A stretch of 64,000 bases of DNA from positions 71,545,836 to 71,609,835 of the forward strand of contig CM061063.1 in the NCBI GenBank assembly GCA_030762895.1, written 5' to 3'. Of this stretch, positions 14,501 through 25,509 are shown in pieces. How positions within the stretch are numbered: the stretch's first letter is position 1; the number at the start of each line of letters is the position of its first letter. The notes beneath the pieces are model-generated. The model was not told where the DNA came from. It worked only from the letters and a program-made list of their open reading frames with translations, and did no database searches. This DNA comes from Sophora flavescens (lineage: Eukaryota; Streptophyta; Magnoliopsida; Fabales; Fabaceae). The position numbers and the translations under genes are program-made.

Positions 14501-17500
14501 TTGATGACTTTGTTTCTGGACCTCGAGAGTTACTGCTTAAATTTGTAGAAGAAAATTACCCGCTACCAGAAAAACCCGAACTTCTCCCAGGTTTTGAGCC
14601 TTGTTTTGCTAGTTGCTTGTCATTTATTTTTATTACTGTGAATTTATTAATTCTTCATTTCAATTCTATTATAGGAGAGGATGGTGTAAAGGAGCTCCAA
14701 AGAAAGAGACACTCGGCTACTCCTGCTGTTTCAGTAAAAGGAAGGGTCAGAAAAGTAGCCAAGTTGCAACCTCCTAGTGATGTTGAAAGTGATGAAGAAT
14801 CTGAAAGTGAGTTTCTCAGAAACAAATTTTGATGAATCTTCTTTACATACCCTTGTTGCCCTTGTGCTTCAGGTGCATGTGGTATGAGGCCCCTTTTCTA
14901 ACTACCAGCATCCAAGGCCTTATCTCTCTGTTGTGCTGGCTACGTAGAACAAACGAAGCGACTATGCTCTTTTAAAAGTCAATTATTGAGAAAGACCATT
15001 TAGATAGTCTCTTTTGAAAGTTTTTTTTAAGTTTTCTTTGATCTTCCTCCACCTTTTAACTGGACTATCTTCCATTTGATCCACTTTTCGTACTAGATAC
15101 TGTTGGACTTCTCTTTTACACGACTGACCTGTCCATTTATAATTTAAAATTTGGATTGTATTAAACATGGTTTTTGTGTCATATTGTTAGCAGAAAGTAG
15201 TTGATTGAAGGTTTACATTTACGTAATTTGTTCCAGAAAGGGATGTTTCAGACTTCAGGGCACAGTCTGCTGTATTATATTTTTTCTATTTTGATCATTA
15301 TCCCTTCAATGTCATTGATGTGTAATGATTTCAATTTGCTATGAGTATGTCAACCTTAAGGCAACATTGCAATTTTCATTCTTCTAATGGTAACTTTATT
15401 AAAAGCCTGATGTGTGAAATTTGATGGTTTTGGAAGACATTTGAAACTTGCTGGGTTGCTTGCTTGTATTTTTTTTTTTTTGATAGGCCAATGTTAGTAA
15501 GTTAAATGTTATGTTAGTCTTCTCCTTTGCCTAGACCTCCTGCTCCTTAACTCCTTATACCCTTAGCTCTTGATTGCTTGTATTTGATTAAGATTCCTCT
15601 GGGTTGATGATGCAGCTGACTCTGCTGTTGAGTCTACCGACTCTGATGACGAGTTTCAGATATGTGAAATTTGCACTACTGAGGAGGTAATTTTTCTATT
15701 ATTATTTAAAAACTCTTGAATTTGTTTTATGGTATGGATGCAGTAATCACTTCCTTTTTTCCTCCAGGAAAGGAAAAAATTGCTCCAGTGTTCTTGCTGT
15801 GGTAAATTAGTCCATTCAGCATGCTTGATGCCACCAATTGGTGATATAGTTCCTGAAGAGTGGTCTTGCTATTTGTGCAAGGAAAAAACAGATGAATATC
15901 TTCAAGCAAGACAAGCCTACATAGCTGAACTCCAGAAGAGGTGTATAATTTAAACATTTTTTCCTGAGTGCTTGGGTCTGGTTTTAATAATTTTAATTTT
16001 CAAATAACTGGTTACAATTGAAAACTGCAAGTCACATTATCTTTTAGCGACCAAAATTAGGGGGAAAATGAAAAAAAAGAGTCGTGAAGTGTTGATTGTT
16101 TCATGAACTTATTACAGGTATGATGCAGCCTTGGAACGCAAGACAAAAATATTGGAGATAATTCGTTCTTTGAATCTTCCAAATAATCCTTTGGATGATA
16201 TTATTGACCAGGTAGCGATCATATGTTTGTCTCATACTCTTGCTTTGAAAAACATTGCTAAAGGCATATATAACTTTCTATCGCCAACAACAGTTAACAC
16301 AACTTGTAAAGGCGAACCACGTCAACTAAGTTGGCAAAGTTCGAATCTTACCAGGGTCCTTTGTTGGTGGGTTATTTGTACCTCTGAAAGCACTTGATGT
16401 GCCTGGAGGTCTGCCCTGACCCTGGGATGAGGCAACCACCCGACTCCAAATTTTAACTCACGAAAACATATGTACCTTTCTATCTAAATGCGCAGCTTTC
16501 TTTTCTGCATCATTTGTTTTGTTTGCTTCTATCTACCAGATTACTTCAATTTTACTTGTGAAAGTTGCATTGCATGCCATTGAAGAAAGTAATTGCTATG
16601 TTATATAAGATGTCTTCTGGAGTATTTTTACACTTCTGCATACTGCACATTATTCCAGCCTTTTCCATTAGAGCATGTATGTGCTCAGTAGAATGGTTTA
16701 AAAATAATGTTAATTTTAAAATGACTACATAGATGCAAGGCCCCAGTAAAATAAAGATTCCGGTCTTTTCCTATGTGGAACAACTAAACGTTTGATTTAT
16801 ATACTATGTTCTAGACCTTGTCACGTTGCAATCTTTGCTTTTGTCTTGTGTTGATAGTTTGATATCCCTTTTTGTTCGAATTATTTAATATCCCATCGTT
16901 AGAAAAAAAAGGTGTACTCAATTATCCAAAATCTTGTTTACTTGAATCTTGAAGTCTTTGGATGTTAACAATCGGAGCAGATATGCTATAATCTCATCAT
17001 TTAATTGATTTGATGTTATTAATTGTTGTTTGCTTCTCTAAGGAGGATTTTTTGCCTCCTTTTGTTTTTGGTAATGTTATCTTCCTTTTGTATGGATTAT
17101 AAACATCTGTGCATATATATTGTGCCATTATTCTTTTGATCCATGTAGCTGACCCCACCTAGTGGGGAAAAGCTTGGTTGTTGTAGTCTGTAAATGTTGT
17201 CTAGATACTGCCTATAGTTTGGGGAGATATGGCAAATTTTGTTGCAAAATAAATTTTATGGTGCACTTTGTGTGATACATTTGTGCAATTTGTGCTAAAA
17301 CTAACTCTTTCCTGGCTACTATAATGTAATTTGTATGCAGTTAGGAGGCCCTGACAAAATTTCAGAAATGACAGGAAGGAGAGGCATGCTTGTGAGGGCC
17401 CCTACTGGAAAGGGTGTAACTTATCAGGCTCGTAATACGTGAGTTGTAGTTTGTCTCCCTATGTTATTGGTAAACAACATTTCATGGGAGCTGAATTACC

Positions 17501-20500
17501 TTTCTGTGTATCCCTTTAGAAAGGATGTCACTATGGAAATGGTTAACATGCACGAAAAGCAGCTCTTTATGGATGGTAAAAAGTTGGTTGCTATTATCTC
17601 TGAAGCTGGATCAGCTGGCGTTTCATTGCAAGCAGATAGAAGAGCAAAAAATCAGGTATATTAAATGTATTTGAAAGTATTTTATCCCCATTGACTGTCC
17701 GTCCTATATTTAAGATGTTGTGCAAATATTCTGCTTCGAAACTTCTGGTAGACTGAACATTAGACATCCGTTTTATGCTTCTTTTTTAATCCTGTGTTCC
17801 TCATTGTGTGCTTTTTGATCTTTACACAACAGAAAAGAAGGGTTCATTTAACTCTAGAACTTCCATGGAGTGCGGACCGTGCAATTCAGCAGTTTGGAAG
17901 AACTCATCGATCAAATCAAGCTTCAGCACCAGAATACAGGTCACTGGAATTATTGATCAAAACGGTTTTTGTGTACCCTACCTGTTTGCTTGCTTTTCAT
18001 ATTGATATTTTGATTGACTATAATTAATTGTTTCTATGGTTTCAAATGTGCAAATTATTTAACTTAAAATTGAACCCTGGAGGAAAAGGCTTTGATTGAT
18101 GTTATTTCAGGGGAAGAGGAGAAATAGAGGAAGTGCAATTAGGGAATAATCATTTTGTGCTATAAAATTCTTTCCGGAAGGAAGCTGCCACATATCTGTG
18201 TTTATATCAGGAAGTGCAATAGCAGTTTGTATCACAGTTGTTCAATAATCAAGGAGAATTACTGTATTTTTGTTTTACTTGAAATCTGTTCGCATGTGTT
18301 TCAATTTTGGAGTAAATATCAATTCAAATTTGAGACGGTTTACTGTAATCATAGAGGCTTAAATACCATGTCATGAACCAACTCTCCTAAACGCTTAAAC
18401 CGATGGATGAGGGCATATGAATGACTTTATTATATATCTTAACATGAATATCTTTAGAGTACTCTAGTGGATCTTCAGAAACTAGAATATATTTTTGAAT
18501 CAACTAGTCATCCAATTGAGGAAGTGATTGTAGAAGTTAGGTGTGTAATTGTGTTGGGCGGGTTGAGAGGAGAAAAATGCCCGAACCTTGTGTTATATGT
18601 TTAATTAAGTGGAAGTTTGTTTGATACCTAAGACAGAAGAATGTACTGTCTTGCTTGGTCAAAGATTTATATTGCTGGTGTGAATTGTTGTCTATCATCA
18701 TATGGAAACCTAAAAGTTAAAATGGAAGCACTTTAGAGTTGATGTGAAATGATTGCAGTGACAGTTTTTGTTTATGCTTTTTCTAGAAGCTACACTAGTT
18801 TTATAAAATCTCTATTCTTGTAAATGCTGTACAGGTTACTCTTTACTAATCTTGGTGGAGAACGACGATTTGCATCGATTGTTGCCAAGAGATTAGAATC
18901 TCTTGGTGCTTTGACTCAAGGGGACCGCAGGCATGTTGGATTTATCAGTTTTCTGTTTTTTGGCATGGATGAATTCTGACATCTATGGCTATGTTGTTCC
19001 TGACTTCCTTAATGGCTCACAGGGCTGGACCATCGTTAAGTGCTTATAATTATGATAGTGCCTATGGGAAGAAGGCTTTGATGATTATGTACAAAGGAAT
19101 AATGGAGCAGGTTTCCTAATTTTCTTTGAAATTGACAAATATGTATATTGAAATGCCTAGTAGGAAAACAATGACTCAAATCCATCTACTGACAAAGGCT
19201 TTTTATTTAGGATTCTCTGCCTGTTGTACCTCCAGGATGTTCCTCTGACAGACCAGATACTATTCAAGATTTTCTTATGCAGGCAAAAGCTGCTCTTGTA
19301 TCTGTTGGAATAGTTAGGGACACGATTCTTGGTAATTCGTTCGCTGCCTTCATCTATAAGTTAGATGGAGTGGTTCAATAGTAATTTTAAATTTTCCATC
19401 TATGCAGTTATGCAATGTTTGGAAGTGGTTAATGAGAAGAAGGAAAGTGAAAGGAAAAATAATGTCAACCCCTGTTTGGATGATTTTTAATGTGGAGTAA
19501 AGAGGGGGATGTGCTCCCCGTCAAAACCCAAAGTTATTGCCCCTCAAATTGAGGGTTAAGGAGGAGGATGAGTTTTATTTTAAACTGAATACATATAAAA
19601 TTACCTTCCCTTTCCCTTCCTCTCCCCACAATCTTTTGCATTAATATCCAAACGAGGAGTCCATCCCTTCCTTTCCCCTTCTTTACCCACATTCAAACAT
19701 AGCATCAGGATTGGTTGTTGGTTGTAGAAATACTGTTTGTGATACCACTTATTCTATTGCCTATTCTTCTCTTGATTAAACAAGTGGCTTTCTATATTAG
19801 TAGGTAATGGTAAAGATCTTGGAAGGTTTTCTGGTCGCATTATTGATTCTGATATGCACGATGTTGGACGATTTCTCAACCGCCTTTTGGGACTACCGCC
19901 TGAGATTCAGAATAGGTCTGTCTTTGTAAATCAGATGATATGATGCTTCTAGTTTTTTGTATTGGGTTCAATATGCTAAATACCACTATCAACAGGCTAT
20001 TTGAGTTATTTGTGAGTGTCTTGGATCTTCTCGTTCAAAATGCTCGCATTGAAGGTAACCTTGACACAGGCATTGTTGACATGAAAGCTAATGTAATTGA
20101 ACTACAAGGGACTCCAAAGGTTGTTTTGCTAGACTTCTTTTGGCAGCTCATTTATTTATGATAACTTTATTAAATTGCTAATATGGGCAAGACAAATGTT
20201 CATTTTCTTGCAGACTGTTCATGTTGATCAAATGACGGGAGCTTCAACGGTTTTGTTTACTTTCATGTTGGATCGTGGGATCACATGGGAGGTGCTTGTT
20301 CTTTTCTGCCTGACCCAACTAATGAAGTGCTTTACACCCACAAACTTTACATGCTGACTTATTATTTACTATTTACATGCCAGTCGGCAAGTAACATGCT
20401 GATTGAAAAGCAGAAGGATGGACTTGGTTCAGCCAATGATGGCTTCTATGAGTCCAAGAGGGAGTGGTTGGGAAAACGTCATTTCATTTTAGCATTTGAA

Positions 20501-23500
20501 AGGTATCATTCACAGTTTTTGTTATGTGTTTCCAGATAGAATGTCATTGATTGTAAACTCGGAAGTTTATATTCTAATAAGATTAGTAAAATAAACAACC
20601 TGAGCTTGTTTCATGATCACATATGCATGGAAACACAAAAAATAAGATATAGCTGACCCCATAATTTCTTTCCTATTCCTTTATTTCTTTCTTTGTTTCC
20701 CTTTTTCCGGGTAACATATTAGGAGCTCCCTTTGTCCAACTTGATTTCTGCACTAATTTTACTCAACCTAGGTTGCTTATGCAGTTTACAATATATTACA
20801 TGGTTCTCGGTGTTCTTTTACCCCACATTATGACATTGACTCGTATACAATAATTGTAATAAACATAGAAGTGTAACATGACAATTTGGGAATGGTCTTT
20901 TTGTTTGAGTGAAGCTTAACTTTCTAAACTGCAAATAAAAACATTTCAACATTGTAGAAGCCTATATTTGAGATTCAAGGGACTGAACTGGGCAAACCAT
21001 GTAGTGATAGAAATGGTTCAAAAATGAGTAAAAATTAGTGTATTATTGAGCTACAAACCATCTAAGACGGTATCTGAATGATATTGAACAGAAGATAGAA
21101 TGCTAAAATGGCTTCCCAAGTATTCGAGAGACCTGGAAGTCTTGAACTCTCCCTTAATTTCCTTTCCATCTCCCCCACTCTCCGAATGATTGACTGATTT
21201 ATAACCTACCAGGCTACCACAGCTAACCCTAATAACTGTTAGAGACGGTTTTTATTCTGTTACATTTATTCTATTATTATTAACAGATCCTTATAGATCC
21301 TAATCCCTATGCCTTGCCCAAGTATCTAACAATACTCTCCCCTCCCCGAAACCTTCACCTTGTCTTCAAGGTGAGCAGCAAGTGGGCTCTGAAAACAATT
21401 TTCCCTGTTTCCCACTGTATGAAGCATGGCGACTAAGCTACCGGTGCAGTATACAAATATCCATCGAAGTCCCATTGACCGCCTTCCATGCCCAATGCAA
21501 GGACACTGAAAGTTAATAAGCAGTTTGGGAAAAAGGATTTTTTTGCTTTCTCTCCAAATTTATTACTTAGTAAACAAATACTGAAGTAGGGCTTGATTTC
21601 AATTATGTATTGGACCTTATCTTTTAATCTCATTTTGAAATTTTAATTTTCTTATTATATATGGAACTTTGTCAAATTCAGGATTGGCAAACTAAGTTAT
21701 GCTTGCTAATCTACTTTCTGACTTACTTTTTTCATCCAATAAAATAGATTACAGTGTTTTAATTTGTTGTATTATTAGACATGGTTTCTCAAGATGCATA
21801 TTTATACAGATCCTGTCATGAAGTAATCTCATGCCAAGATGCCCATACAGAGTATCTCCTTATTTATCTACTTATTTCATTATTTTTGTCCTTTATTCTG
21901 TTCCAGTTCTGCTTCTGGTATGTATAAGATAGTTCGTCCCCCTGTTGGAGAATCAATCCGGTATGTATTTGCTAGTAATTATGCCTTGATGAGCCTTTCA
22001 GTTAAATTGTTTTGTTTAACCATTATTTCCACCAATGATGTAGGGAGATGCCTCTGTCAGAATTAAAAAGTAAATATAGAAAAGTTTCATCTTTAGAGAA
22101 GTCTCAAACTGGTTGGGAAGAGGAATATGAAGTTTCATCTAAACAGGTATATTTCTTCAGTAAGTTATTTCTCGTATTTGTAATTTTGTGAGGAAATCCA
22201 AGTGATTGAAATCTTGTGGTTTGACACGAAAAGTTAAATATTGCTTGTTACTGTTTAAGCATGGTTCCAGTTTTGTTAGGATTACAGAAAAGTTATTTTA
22301 TTTATCTGTTACCGTTGAATTGGAAGGTTTTTAGGTGTGGAATGAGGAAAAGAGAGAAATAAACTAACAAATATTAAGAGTGATATTGATTTGATGTGGT
22401 GATGATGATTACAAAAGGCAACAAATAGTCCTATTTATACTAAATGTAGAATCCTAGTCCTAATCAAATAGGGAAACAAATCATAAAATATAAATAAGAA
22501 GTAAATCCTACGAGATCGTCTTGGTTACTCTAAAATATTCTAAGATATAAAAAATATATTATTAGATGTGTCAGATGTTCTAACAGTTACCAATGATTAT
22601 ATGAAATTTGAAGTCGTTCCTTGCTGACTATTCAATTTCTTTATTCCTTTATTCATTAGTAAAATCTATGAAAATAAACTCTAGTCATATGCACTAAGAA
22701 CATAGTTCTTTCTACTGCACTTCTAAGATTAACTGATTTGCTACTGTCCTGTCTAAATAGAAGAATGCTCTCCTGATTACGATCCTGTTTATTGGATTAT
22801 AATAAAATACTCTCACTTTACACTAGCTAATGTCTGGCTAGACATATTCATTACTTGAATGATGCCATCATCTGGCTTAATATAAGTTTTAATATTTTAG
22901 TTCAGTGGTTATGAACTTACGATTAGCAGTAGCCTTAATAATTTTTGTATACAGCAGCTTTCTTAGTTCTAAAGGAATATGTTTTACAATGCCACCAGTC
23001 CGCCATATTACCGGAGTGATTTTGGTAGTCTTTAATGGGTTGAACTGACCCCGAAAATTACATTTAGCTATTAATTTTGTAACTCTGATTCAAAAGGATT
23101 GAAAATAAGTCTCAGGCTTTCCAGTGTTGTTAATAGGTTATACTTTAAACCACTACTTGAATATTCTAATAATTAGAACCATATGGTGTTCTATGCTCCA
23201 TCGCACTTCAGCATAATAATTGTGAATTACCTTTAATGGAGCCATGCACTCAGTAAGGGTCAATTATATTGAAGTTTTGTATTGCTTCCTTGCTGTATTA
23301 TCTACTATACCATCCACAACCTCATCCCTTGGTACATAGTTATGCTAGAATTCATCCATGGTAGTACCTAGAAACACCCATTTAGATGTAAGGTGAGAAT
23401 TTTTTTTAATACTTGTTGACTGTACGTTGTCTTACATTTTGGCTTCTTTTTACCTTTATTGGCAGTGCATGCATGGTCCCAAATGTAAGATTGGCAACTA

Positions 23501-25014
23501 CTGTACAGTTGGAAGAAGACTACAGGAAGTAAATGTCTTGGGGGGCCTCATTCTTCCTGTTTGGGGAGCCATAGAAAAGGCCCTTTCTAAGCAGGTATTT
23601 TATCGGTATTCTAGCATATAAGATGCCAGGAACCAAAACACTCTAGTAGGAAAGAACTGTTTTGCTGATGCAAATATTGTCTATTCATGCATTTTTTGTC
23701 ACTTTATCCTATCCGATCTGGTCATTTGAGTATATAGAGGTTTGTCGCATGAAAATTGTAGCAGATGGCTTTGATTATGTAATTGAAGTAATTTATCATA
23801 GTAACCTTCGGATTTTGAAGAATTTATTTCTTTCACAAAAAGGTATTTTTTTGTGAGATGGCTGTGGTTCCTTGTTGAATCAATGCACCATTATACTTTG
23901 TAACTGATATTTGGCAGTACTTTCAGGAATTGCTTAAATATATTTCTCATTCGAAAAACTAAACTGTAAATCAAAATCTGTACAGGCCCGCCTAAGCCAT
24001 AGGAGGCTGCGTGTTGTACGCATTGAAACTACTGTGGATAACCAACGTATTGTTGGGCTCCTTGTTCCTAATGCAGCAGTTGAAACAGTGCTTCAAGGTT
24101 CTCTCTTCCTCTCTAAAACAAATTCACACGTGCATGAAAGTGATTTTTTTGAACTTATACCTTTCGATAACTTCAATGCAAATCAAGCTGGTTGCCAAAC
24201 AAAATTTAAACCGGCCACATTGTACTTAGTTATCTAGTTTTGTATGGAAGATTTGATATTAAAAAATTGTTGGATATGAGCATCTAATTGAAATATACAT
24301 CAGAATCTTTGTCATGAATTTGTTGACATCAGTGTAAACTCCATAGAATAACATTTCACGAAATAATCATTGAAAGATTGCTTCATGATCCTAAATTTTT
24401 TATTAATCCAACATTGTTTCCTAACCTGTTGGTTTAAATTAAAGTCGAGTAACATTTTGAATTGGTCATGTAACGTATGAGGAGTAAATCCTAATTACTA
24501 GGTCATGCATGTGTGGTTAAGGTCAAAAAGTCAGGTAACTTTGAGAATTTGTCATGTAACCTTGAAGTAGCTTATAATCTTGATTATCCATGCAGGTTCA
24601 ATAATTATAATCAGCTCATGTCATCTCTTACAATAAGATAGTGCACTCACGTTACAATGCGACATACATAAATATACGCTGAATTAAAACCAAAGTTGCC
24701 CCCAAAAAAAAAAAACAAAGTTAAATGCACAGTAGATGATAGATAAAATGCAAAATTGTTACATTTTCCCCTTTGAGATAATTTTTTCTCTGATTTGTTT
24801 TGTTATTCAAGGGAATGAAATTCAAGATAGGGTTGTTCAAGTTGTTAGCCTGATCGAAGTTGTTTAGTTCACTACATATAAAATAATTAATGGATGAATA
24901 TTCTGTCTTAATTTTGATCTGATTCATTTTTGTCAAATGGGACGAAGAAAGCTAACCTAAATTTACCTGACATCATTTGCAGGTTTAGCATGGGTTCAAG
25001 AAATTAACGATTGA
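2583..25014 (+). CDS. FGT1: Strawberry notch homologue (FORGETTER1/EMB1135-like), 5' partial
   Basis: Plant orthologue of metazoan Strawberry notch, a nuclear SNF2-like helicase/chromatin cofactor; Arabidopsis FGT1 (AT1G79350) acts in heat-stress memory with chromatin remodellers. Exons: 2583-2648, 2786-2959, 3036-3166, 3375-3451, 6676-6857, 6996-7073, 12547-12679, 13135-13195, 13290-13371, 14011-14136, 14248-14391, 14491-14590, 14675-14806, 15616-15686, 15768-15940, 16118-16211, 17341-17438, 17520-17655, 17833-17939, 18835-18930, 19023-19110, 19211-19331, 19804-19915, 19996-20119, 20214-20291, 20384-20502, 21907-21960, 22044-22146, 23466-23594, 23986-24097, 24983-25014. They sum to 3333 nt (1110 codons plus TGA) without an internal stop. 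Fragment residues: Walker A GDGAGVGKGRT near 97-107, DECH box 209-212, PHD finger 512-556, motif VI QQFGRTHRSNQ 705-715. The family is near 1.3k residues, so roughly 180 N-terminal residues lie outside the exons found. All introns look GT-AG except 18931-19022. Confidence 0.93.
3036..3166 (+). other. FGT1: Exon with Walker A motif of FGT1
   Basis: This exon opens with RHLQHLPNGARAGFFIGDGA and continues VGKGRTIAGLIWENW. GAGVGKGRT is the nucleotide-binding P-loop (GxxxxGK[GST]) of the AAA_34 domain of Strawberry notch proteins, with the lysine at residue 104 of the fragment. The exon is 131 nt and ends in phase 2, joining in frame to the next exon at 3375. Confidence 0.9.
4325..4540 (+). mobile_element. 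TRIM-like LTR retrotransposon relic
   Basis: The 5' LTR tail (GGGGTTGAGTTAAGCTTAAA) is followed at 4433-4444 by TGGTATCAGAAC, close to the initiator-tRNA-Met primer binding site. Only about 80 bp further on, a purine-rich tract leads into TGTTGAGATCCCAC at 4525, which looks like the start of the 3' LTR, then truncated. The very short internal region without coding capacity is typical of TRIMs; this LTR type is common in legumes as far as I recall. Confidence 0.5.
4780..5770 (-). pseudogene. LINE (L1-type) reverse transcriptase fragment
   Basis: Reading the - strand from about 5700: RSVRQGDPLSPLQF (RT motif), then DTILFLENDKDSFLNAFSLL (region after the second catalytic Asp), then ALAGKWLWHFPMKPHSLWHQ near 4950, the conserved C-terminal region ahead of the zf-RVT domain of plant L1 elements. 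Frames are broken by stops and indels, and neither end (endonuclease, poly-A) is preserved. It lies antisense in the FGT1 intron. Confidence 0.75.
6676..7073 (+). other. FGT1: Two exons carrying the DECH (Walker B) box of FGT1
   Basis: Exon 6676-6857 ends with GLVVFDE and exon 6996-7073 opens with CHKAKNLVPES. The Walker B box DECH is therefore split by a 138-nt intron between E and C. Strawberry notch proteins characteristically have this DExH-type box. The exon at 7073 closes with VLDIQ, and its intron is the one invaded by the copia element. Confidence 0.9.
7210..7234. repeat. (TA)n microsatellite
   Basis: Uninterrupted TA dinucleotides about 25 bp long in the FGT1 intron, 65 bp upstream of the copia insertion. 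Confidence 0.95.
7299..7499 (+). repeat. 5' LTR of intronic copia
   Basis: Starts TGTTAGGGAGTATGATAGAG and contains TATAAATAG near 7384, a plausible TATA box, followed by a CT-rich tract. It ends in CTATTA rather than the usual CA. Confidence 0.95.
7500..7512 (+). other. Primer binding site of intronic copia
   Basis: TGGTATCTAGAGC abuts the LTR end directly. It matches the initiator-tRNA-Met site TGGTATCAGAGC except for one extra base around the CTAG. Confidence 0.8.
7529..12193 (+). pseudogene. Copia gag-pol polyprotein, disrupted
   Basis: Begins MASATATDPSPPPPSAPSQS. Gag (UBN2-like) is interrupted by TAG at 7790, then continues in the same frame. A CCHC knuckle CQICHRTNHTADNC lies near 8450, the aspartic protease WYVDSGATHHVTP near 8850, and the GAG-pre-integrase WYCRLGHAND near 9390. 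The integrase core follows (FLDLWGPS, TDWGGEF, HHQNGSVERKHR; D,D,E ligands present). A 2-base loss near 10880 shifts frame in reverse transcriptase; RT continues with DVNNAFLNG and YVDDIIVTG in the new frame. Further frame damage occurs near 11715-11800 and a TAG at about 11849 in RNase H. The end is YVNTPP at 12193. The tract between integrase and RT (about 10,250-10,590) is Pro/Ser-rich. Four breaks over 4.7 kb with nearly intact motifs suggest recent loss of function. Confidence 0.95.
12207..12410 (+). repeat. 3' LTR of intronic copia
   Basis: Begins TGTTAGTGAGTATGATAGAG, 204 bp, differing from the 5' copy at four positions plus an extra CTT unit in the CT-rich tract. It is followed by the ATGTG target duplication. 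Confidence 0.95.
13668..13688. repeat. (CA)n microsatellite
   Basis: About ten CA units in the FGT1 intron between exons ending 13371 and starting 14011. Confidence 0.9.
15616..15940 (+). other. FGT1: Two exons encoding the PHD finger of FGT1
   Basis: Exons 15616-15686 and 15768-15940 encode C4HC3 zinc ligands in order: C512, C515, C527, C530, H535, C538, C553, C556 of the fragment. The segments read ICEICTTEE, QCSCCGKLVHSACLMPP and WSCYLCKEK. PHD fingers in chromatin factors usually read histone tails; this one is a plant-specific insertion between the two halves of the helicase core. An acidic Ser/Asp/Glu-rich linker precedes it. Confidence 0.92.
16212..17340 (+). other. FGT1 intron, nothing recognised inside
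   Basis: A 1.1-kb AT-rich intron. The segment at about 16255-16460 is less AT-rich and could be an old repeat fragment, but I could not assign it. Confidence 0.6.
17833..17939 (+). other. FGT1: Exon with helicase motif VI of FGT1
   Basis: The exon encodes LELPWSADRAIQQFGRTHRS followed by NQASAPEY. QxxGRxHR is motif VI of superfamily 2 helicase C domains, the arginine finger region that couples ATP hydrolysis. The preceding exon (17520-17655) carries ISEAGSAGVSLQADRRAKNQ, the motif V region. Confidence 0.9.
18931..19022 (+). other. FGT1: Probable GC-AG intron in FGT1
   Basis: Exon 18835-18930 ends GACCGCAG and is followed by GCATGTTGG rather than GT. The acceptor CTCACAG at 19016-19022 restores the conserved reading DRRAGPSLSAYNYDSAYG. 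The nearest GT (in GCATGTTG) would break the frame. This is a 92-nt intron with a non-canonical GC donor, a minor class handled by the major spliceosome. Confidence 0.75.
20503..21906 (+). other. FGT1 intron with a probable gypsy relic
   Basis: A 1.4-kb intron. On the - strand around 21330-21380 the sequence reads HLEDKVKVSGRGESIV. This resembles the extreme C-terminal region seen in some plant Ty3/gypsy polyproteins, followed by LTR-like AT-rich sequence toward 21000. Boundaries cannot be set and the assignment is weak. Confidence 0.35.
22336..22585 (-). mobile_element. Solo-LTR-like block in an FGT1 intron
   Basis: On the - strand it starts TGTTAGAACATCTGACACAT, contains TATAAATAGG (complement at about 22430-22440) and ends CCTCATTCCACA: TG...CA termini with a central TATA box, the anatomy of a 250-bp copia-type LTR. 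No internal region is attached and I could not find matching 5-bp flanks (TTAGG against GTTAC), so it may be truncated or old. Confidence 0.5.
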
Positions 25015-25509
25015 TCCGTGACAATAGACTTCGCTCATCTTTTTGTTTTTGACAAAGTTTAGACCTAGGTGCTGCCTTCTGAAAGTTGCTTGCACTACCG
25101 CCAATACTTTGTGCCTTTGAGTGTCAACAAGCAATTTTCTGTTTTTGGAAAAGGCTCAACCCTGATGCTGAATTTTTTGGAGGAGGGTCGGACTCATCCT
25201 CTGCACCATGCAACACAATTGTGCAGTTTCATTTTTAGTGATATATCACTCATTTTGGCATATAATTGATTTTGTATATTTGTAAAGAGGATTCACTGAG
25301 AAAGTGAAACACGGTAGATGGCTAGGTTGTATCACATGTAGTTGAATCTTGAACTAGTTTGTATCAGATATCATAAATATTTATTGAAATTAGTTGAAGT
25401 AAATATTCCTCTTGTGCAACATCAGTTGTCCAAACTCCAATCACACAGTAATAGATGAGCATACCAAACACAACATACATATTATTCTGTCTGCACAAGT
25501 ACAAAGAGA
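25015..25509. other. Convergent intergenic spacer, 3' UTRs of both genes
   Basis: Only 495 bp separate the FGT1 stop codon from the metacaspase stop codon, and the genes are tail to tail. The space must hold both 3' UTRs and both polyadenylation regions. I see no further gene. Confidence 0.8.
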
